The notes under the pieces are model-generated. The model made no database searches. It was not told the DNA's origin and worked only from the letters and a program-made list of their open reading frames with translations. Below, in pieces: positions 49,583 to 64,000 of a DNA stretch of 64,000 nucleotides; positions within the stretch are counted from its first letter, which is position 1; every line of letters starts with the position of its first letter. The stretch is from Clavelina lepadiformis (lineage: Eukaryota > Chordata > Ascidiacea > Aplousobranchia > Clavelinidae). The position numbers and the translations under genes are program-made. Where the stretch lies: assembly GCF_947623445.1 (NCBI RefSeq), contig NC_135244.1:6634001-6698000 (forward strand). Direction: 5' to 3'.

Positions 49583-49866
49583 TGTAGCGGCCGTTGGGTG
49601 TTTGTTTGGTTTGTCGCTGGTTGGCGCCCTCGGGACGTTCCCAGCATGTGTTGATTTCTGCACTGAACGTTCGTTTCACCACTCCAGTTCCGCTTTTCCA
49701 ATGCTTGCGTGCACAGGACTGTTTTCGATTAAAGGCTTGAACTAAGATGGTCGTGTTTTAACCTTTAATATATGAGCGAAGCTAGCTTACAATTGAAACA
49801 GCAGCCTTCTAAGTCAGGAGTCAGCAACGGAGTAACCTAACAACTTAACAGCTCTAGCCTTCGCCA
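49583..49866 (+). repeat. 3' LTR
   Basis: 284 bp, nearly identical to the 5' LTR, followed by the TAGGCT target repeat. Confidence 0.92.
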
Positions 49867-49872
49867 TAGGCT

Positions 49873-51185
49873 ACAGCAAATCTTCGAAATCCTGAGAATA
49901 CGCAAAACAGTCTACAGTCATTTGGTTCATTTTCAAAGATTGAATAATTAATTTCCCGTCTCTCGACATAAGCCAAAGCTCTGCAGGGGTACAATATTGA
50001 CGATGTAGACTTCAAATGACAATAGGCCACAACTGCTCGTTTAGACAATGTCATGTCAAAACATTTATGGTTGTCAATTCATCAGACACCCCTAACGAAC
50101 CGCTATTTAAGCCAAACAAGTTAACCTACTTGCTTGCTTTGCTCGCTGTGTAATTCATTTTCAGAGTAGAAGTATTACGGAAGCAAATTACAAGCACATT
50201 CCCTGTGAAAGAAACCCTATACAATCACCTATTCTGAGGCGTTCGCTATCCTGTCCGCTAGAGAGCGCCAGGACACCACGTATAATTGCAGAAAAAGTAT
50301 TATTTTTTCACAGTTCGTATTTCATGTCGGTCGTCAAGGAAACATACAGTCGTTTTTCTGAGATGTCTTTCCATGTCAGGTTATGCCTGTGATTCGGAAC
50401 ACGTTGTTTGCCAGTAAAATAATTAATAATATCAAGTTAGCCGCATTCGTGGACCGGGGGTACAACTTATATAAATCTTGATGTTCCTTTTATTCACTAC
50501 AGTTCAACTAAGACATGTACGACAGATGAGTAGTTAGCAATCTTAAACTTCATGTTGCTTAGATCCCATGGTAAGCCTATTACTGGAAATTCACTGTGGG
50601 CTCTTTGATTACAGAAAAACTCTTTTTTCCAAAAGTGCGCCACGCCTTGCCGGGAAAGATGGTTGGCATCGCGTAGTCCTCCAGACAATGTCCACCAACT
50701 ATTACCACTGCAGCAAAAGCGCTGCAGTAGTTTTTCAGTTACGGTATATATAAAAAAGCTTTGTGAAGTGTCAACGTCATTCACTAAAATTTATAAGTTT
50801 TATCCACAATACGTCCTGCTAAAAGGAGGTCTAATATCATTGATGCAAGTGTCACTATCACATGATATATCCCAAACTATTTCTTGAAAGTTGATTATTC
50901 CGATAAAAGCACTTTCACACTTTCCGTTACTCTGCAATGAACAATACCAAACAAGGAACACAATAGGCAAGCTCGCAATGACACACAACATTATGTGCAC
51001 TACAGCACTAGTTATAGCTTTGAGCAAATTGTAGCCTACACGGAAAATGCAAAATATCACTGAATCCTTTTACAGATTAAGCTACCTTTAGTGTCAAGCA
51101 CTTTACGAGTTAAACTTCAAAGGAAAAAGCGTATAGATATGTAGTAAAAGTAAAGATACGGATAGGTATAGCAGCTGAAGAAAAA
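49873..51185. other. Intergenic, 3' flank of the kinase gene
   Basis: No gene seen. On the minus strand a possible poly(A) signal (TTTATT on the plus strand) is at about 50,488. Confidence 0.45.
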
Positions 51186-62519
<11,334 letters not shown>

Positions 62520-63900
62520 TTCAAATGTTTAAAAATGATACTAATAGAAACAATTGTTTTTTACAAAAGAAAAAGTATCGGAATTAAAGTGATATAAAAC
62601 TACAGCTTGACATACAAAAGCATTTTATGGTTACTGGTTAAAAATAAAAAAACACACAAACAGTTTCATATCCTACTTCGAAGCACTTTTGCAGAATAAA
62701 CTATCCCACTGATTCTGAGCATTTTCATAACACTACGTCATAAAAAGCACAGACATTTTAAAGTATATTACTAACCTAACACTCATTTCATATTAAATAA
62801 AGATACATATTGGCACTGAGACAAATATGTATTTTATAGACAATATATTAGTCAGGATCTCAAGCGAAAGCATGACACAGAAACTTCCATTGTTAGTAAT
62901 TTGAATGATTCTAAAAGTGAAATCATCAAGCCTCTTTACTTGCATCAGTAATGTAGGCTACTACCACACAATGAGTCATCGATAAATAATAATTAATAAT
63001 TTAATTAATATAACCTGGGTGATACTAAAGACTACAATTTGATAAAAGTTCACTCCAATAGTAGGGATCGAATTATGGTAAGTATAACTGCAATAAACCA
63101 GCTCTTAAACTGAGACTTTACTTTAAGCATACGAGCACCTGCTTGTTTTAACAACGCTAAAAACAACCAAACTATGCTGTATTAATGCAGATTAATCATT
63201 GTAATCCTTACAATACATTACATGTTGTAGCCATATGTTTTCCACTAACAGTAGTACAATGTAGGGCATTAGAAGAATATAAACGCAAGCATTGTATTAC
63301 TTCCTCGACGTACTTAATAAGAATTGCATTGGATACAACAATGCAAAATAACTGTACAGGTTTAATCAGAGTAAACTTGCATATAATGGGATAAGCGCCA
63401 AGCAGAACCAGTGAAGTCGGCAGCATATTTCAACTTTTAAGGTTTTGTCTCCACTTCAATGTGTTTATTGCAAAGAGACAGTTTATAGAGCTTTTGTTTA
63501 TCGTTTACAGTATTTCATTTTCGTGTTTCTGCAGTAACTACAAATGCTTGATGAGAGATATAAAATATAACCAGCCCACAAAACACCTCCTAAATTTCTG
63601 GCTTAGGTACTTCCCCTTTGCTGGAACTGTAAACAAGCCAAAAAATACATAAAACTATTCAATGAAATGTGGTTTTAATGTGATTGTACGAAATATGAAT
63701 GGACATAATCAAATGGTTTACAAAAACTGAAAAACAACTGATTTTTCACAGAACATTTGATTTTTCAGTAAGTTAATTTCCTTTTCTGAGCTGACATAAT
63801 AGCCTATCAGATTAGATAGTGACGTAATCAATGCGGTAATATCGTGGATGTAACAAAATAATGATAATTACATAGGTTTGCAATTTTGGATTCTTAAAAA
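62520..63900. other. Upstream of the kinase gene, no gene recognised
   Basis: AT-rich sequence expected to hold the promoter or further 5' exons of the kinase gene. None could be placed. Confidence 0.4.
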
Positions 63901-63917
63901 TAGATCGAATTTTTATC

Positions 63918-64000
63918 CTCATCTAACTTTGCTCTTGATTGGGAAAATTCTCTTCCTCCAGAAGCGTCATCTGATGAACTCTACGTCCAAGCTCTTTAAC
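63918..64000. other. Possible partial exon at the right edge
   Basis: The last 80 bases are less AT-rich than the surroundings and open on both strands. Plus strand: FALDWENSLPPEASSDELY then a stop. Minus strand: KELGRRVHQMTLLEEEN. Either could be an exon of a gene outside the window; the sequence alone does not decide. Confidence 0.2.

Larger units (their letters stand above)
43727..49866 (+). mobile_element. Complete Ty3/gypsy LTR retrotransposon
   Basis: 6,140 bp bounded by two 284-bp LTRs (TGTAGCGG to TTCGCCA) and flanked by TAGGCT on both sides (43,721-43,726 and 49,867-49,872). An equally possible reading is a 4-bp duplication with LTRs two bases longer. Order is LTR, primer site, gag, protease, reverse transcriptase, RNase H, integrase, LTR, which is the Ty3/gypsy order. 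There is no env-like frame. Coding is damaged by a hAT insertion in gag, a frameshift in RNase H and a stop codon in integrase, so this copy cannot move by its own proteins. Confidence 0.93.

Overview
This is a nuclear window from an animal, most likely an ascidian tunicate such as Ciona. The DNA is AT-rich, genes have many short introns with GT/AG borders, single orthologues of vertebrate multigene families are present (one DOCK1/2/5-type gene, one LARP7), and Ty3/gypsy and hAT elements sit between and inside genes. The species is an inference; the gene calls are not.

Layout. 1-13,650 is a rearranged cluster of small heat shock protein (sHSP) genes around a pancreatic-lipase-like gene. Two head-to-head sHSP pairs (3,653-5,536 and 11,660-13,644) are inverted copies of each other. 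In each pair one gene is intact and its partner is decayed. A third sHSP copy is cut by the left window edge. The lipase gene (6,206-8,985, +) has a complete catalytic triad but an in-frame stop at an exon end. A duplicate of its promoter and signal-peptide exon lies inverted at 1,777-2,225. 14,926-16,009 (-) is a four-exon fatty-acid-binding-protein gene. 18,335-37,228 (-) is a complete DOCK-A Rac exchange factor gene, traced here through 49 coding exons (about 1,853 residues), with a hAT element in its last intron. 37,796-39,856 (-) is an intronless LARP7 gene. 40,455-41,156 is a hAT element with a perfect 8-bp target duplication. 43,727-49,866 is a complete Ty3/gypsy retrotransposon whose gag is split by a second, shorter copy of the same hAT family.

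51,186-62,519 (-) is the most unusual part: one gene, traced through about 28 exons in consistent phase. It encodes an unrecognised N-terminal region, a TKL/RIPK-like kinase domain with HGN in place of HRD, an SH3 domain, then three consecutive Src-like tyrosine-kinase domains with no SH2. All three have lost the glycine loop, the alpha-C glutamate and DFG (DFS instead). The three repeats share almost the same exon sizes and intron phases, so they arose by duplication of a five-exon module. The protein looks like a multi-pseudokinase scaffold.

How the genes relate. The sHSP pairs share heat-shock-element promoters. DOCK (Rac activation), the SH3-pseudokinase protein (probable signalling scaffold) and LARP7 (7SK RNP) are otherwise independent neighbours. 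The remaining sequence is intergenic or transposon-derived.
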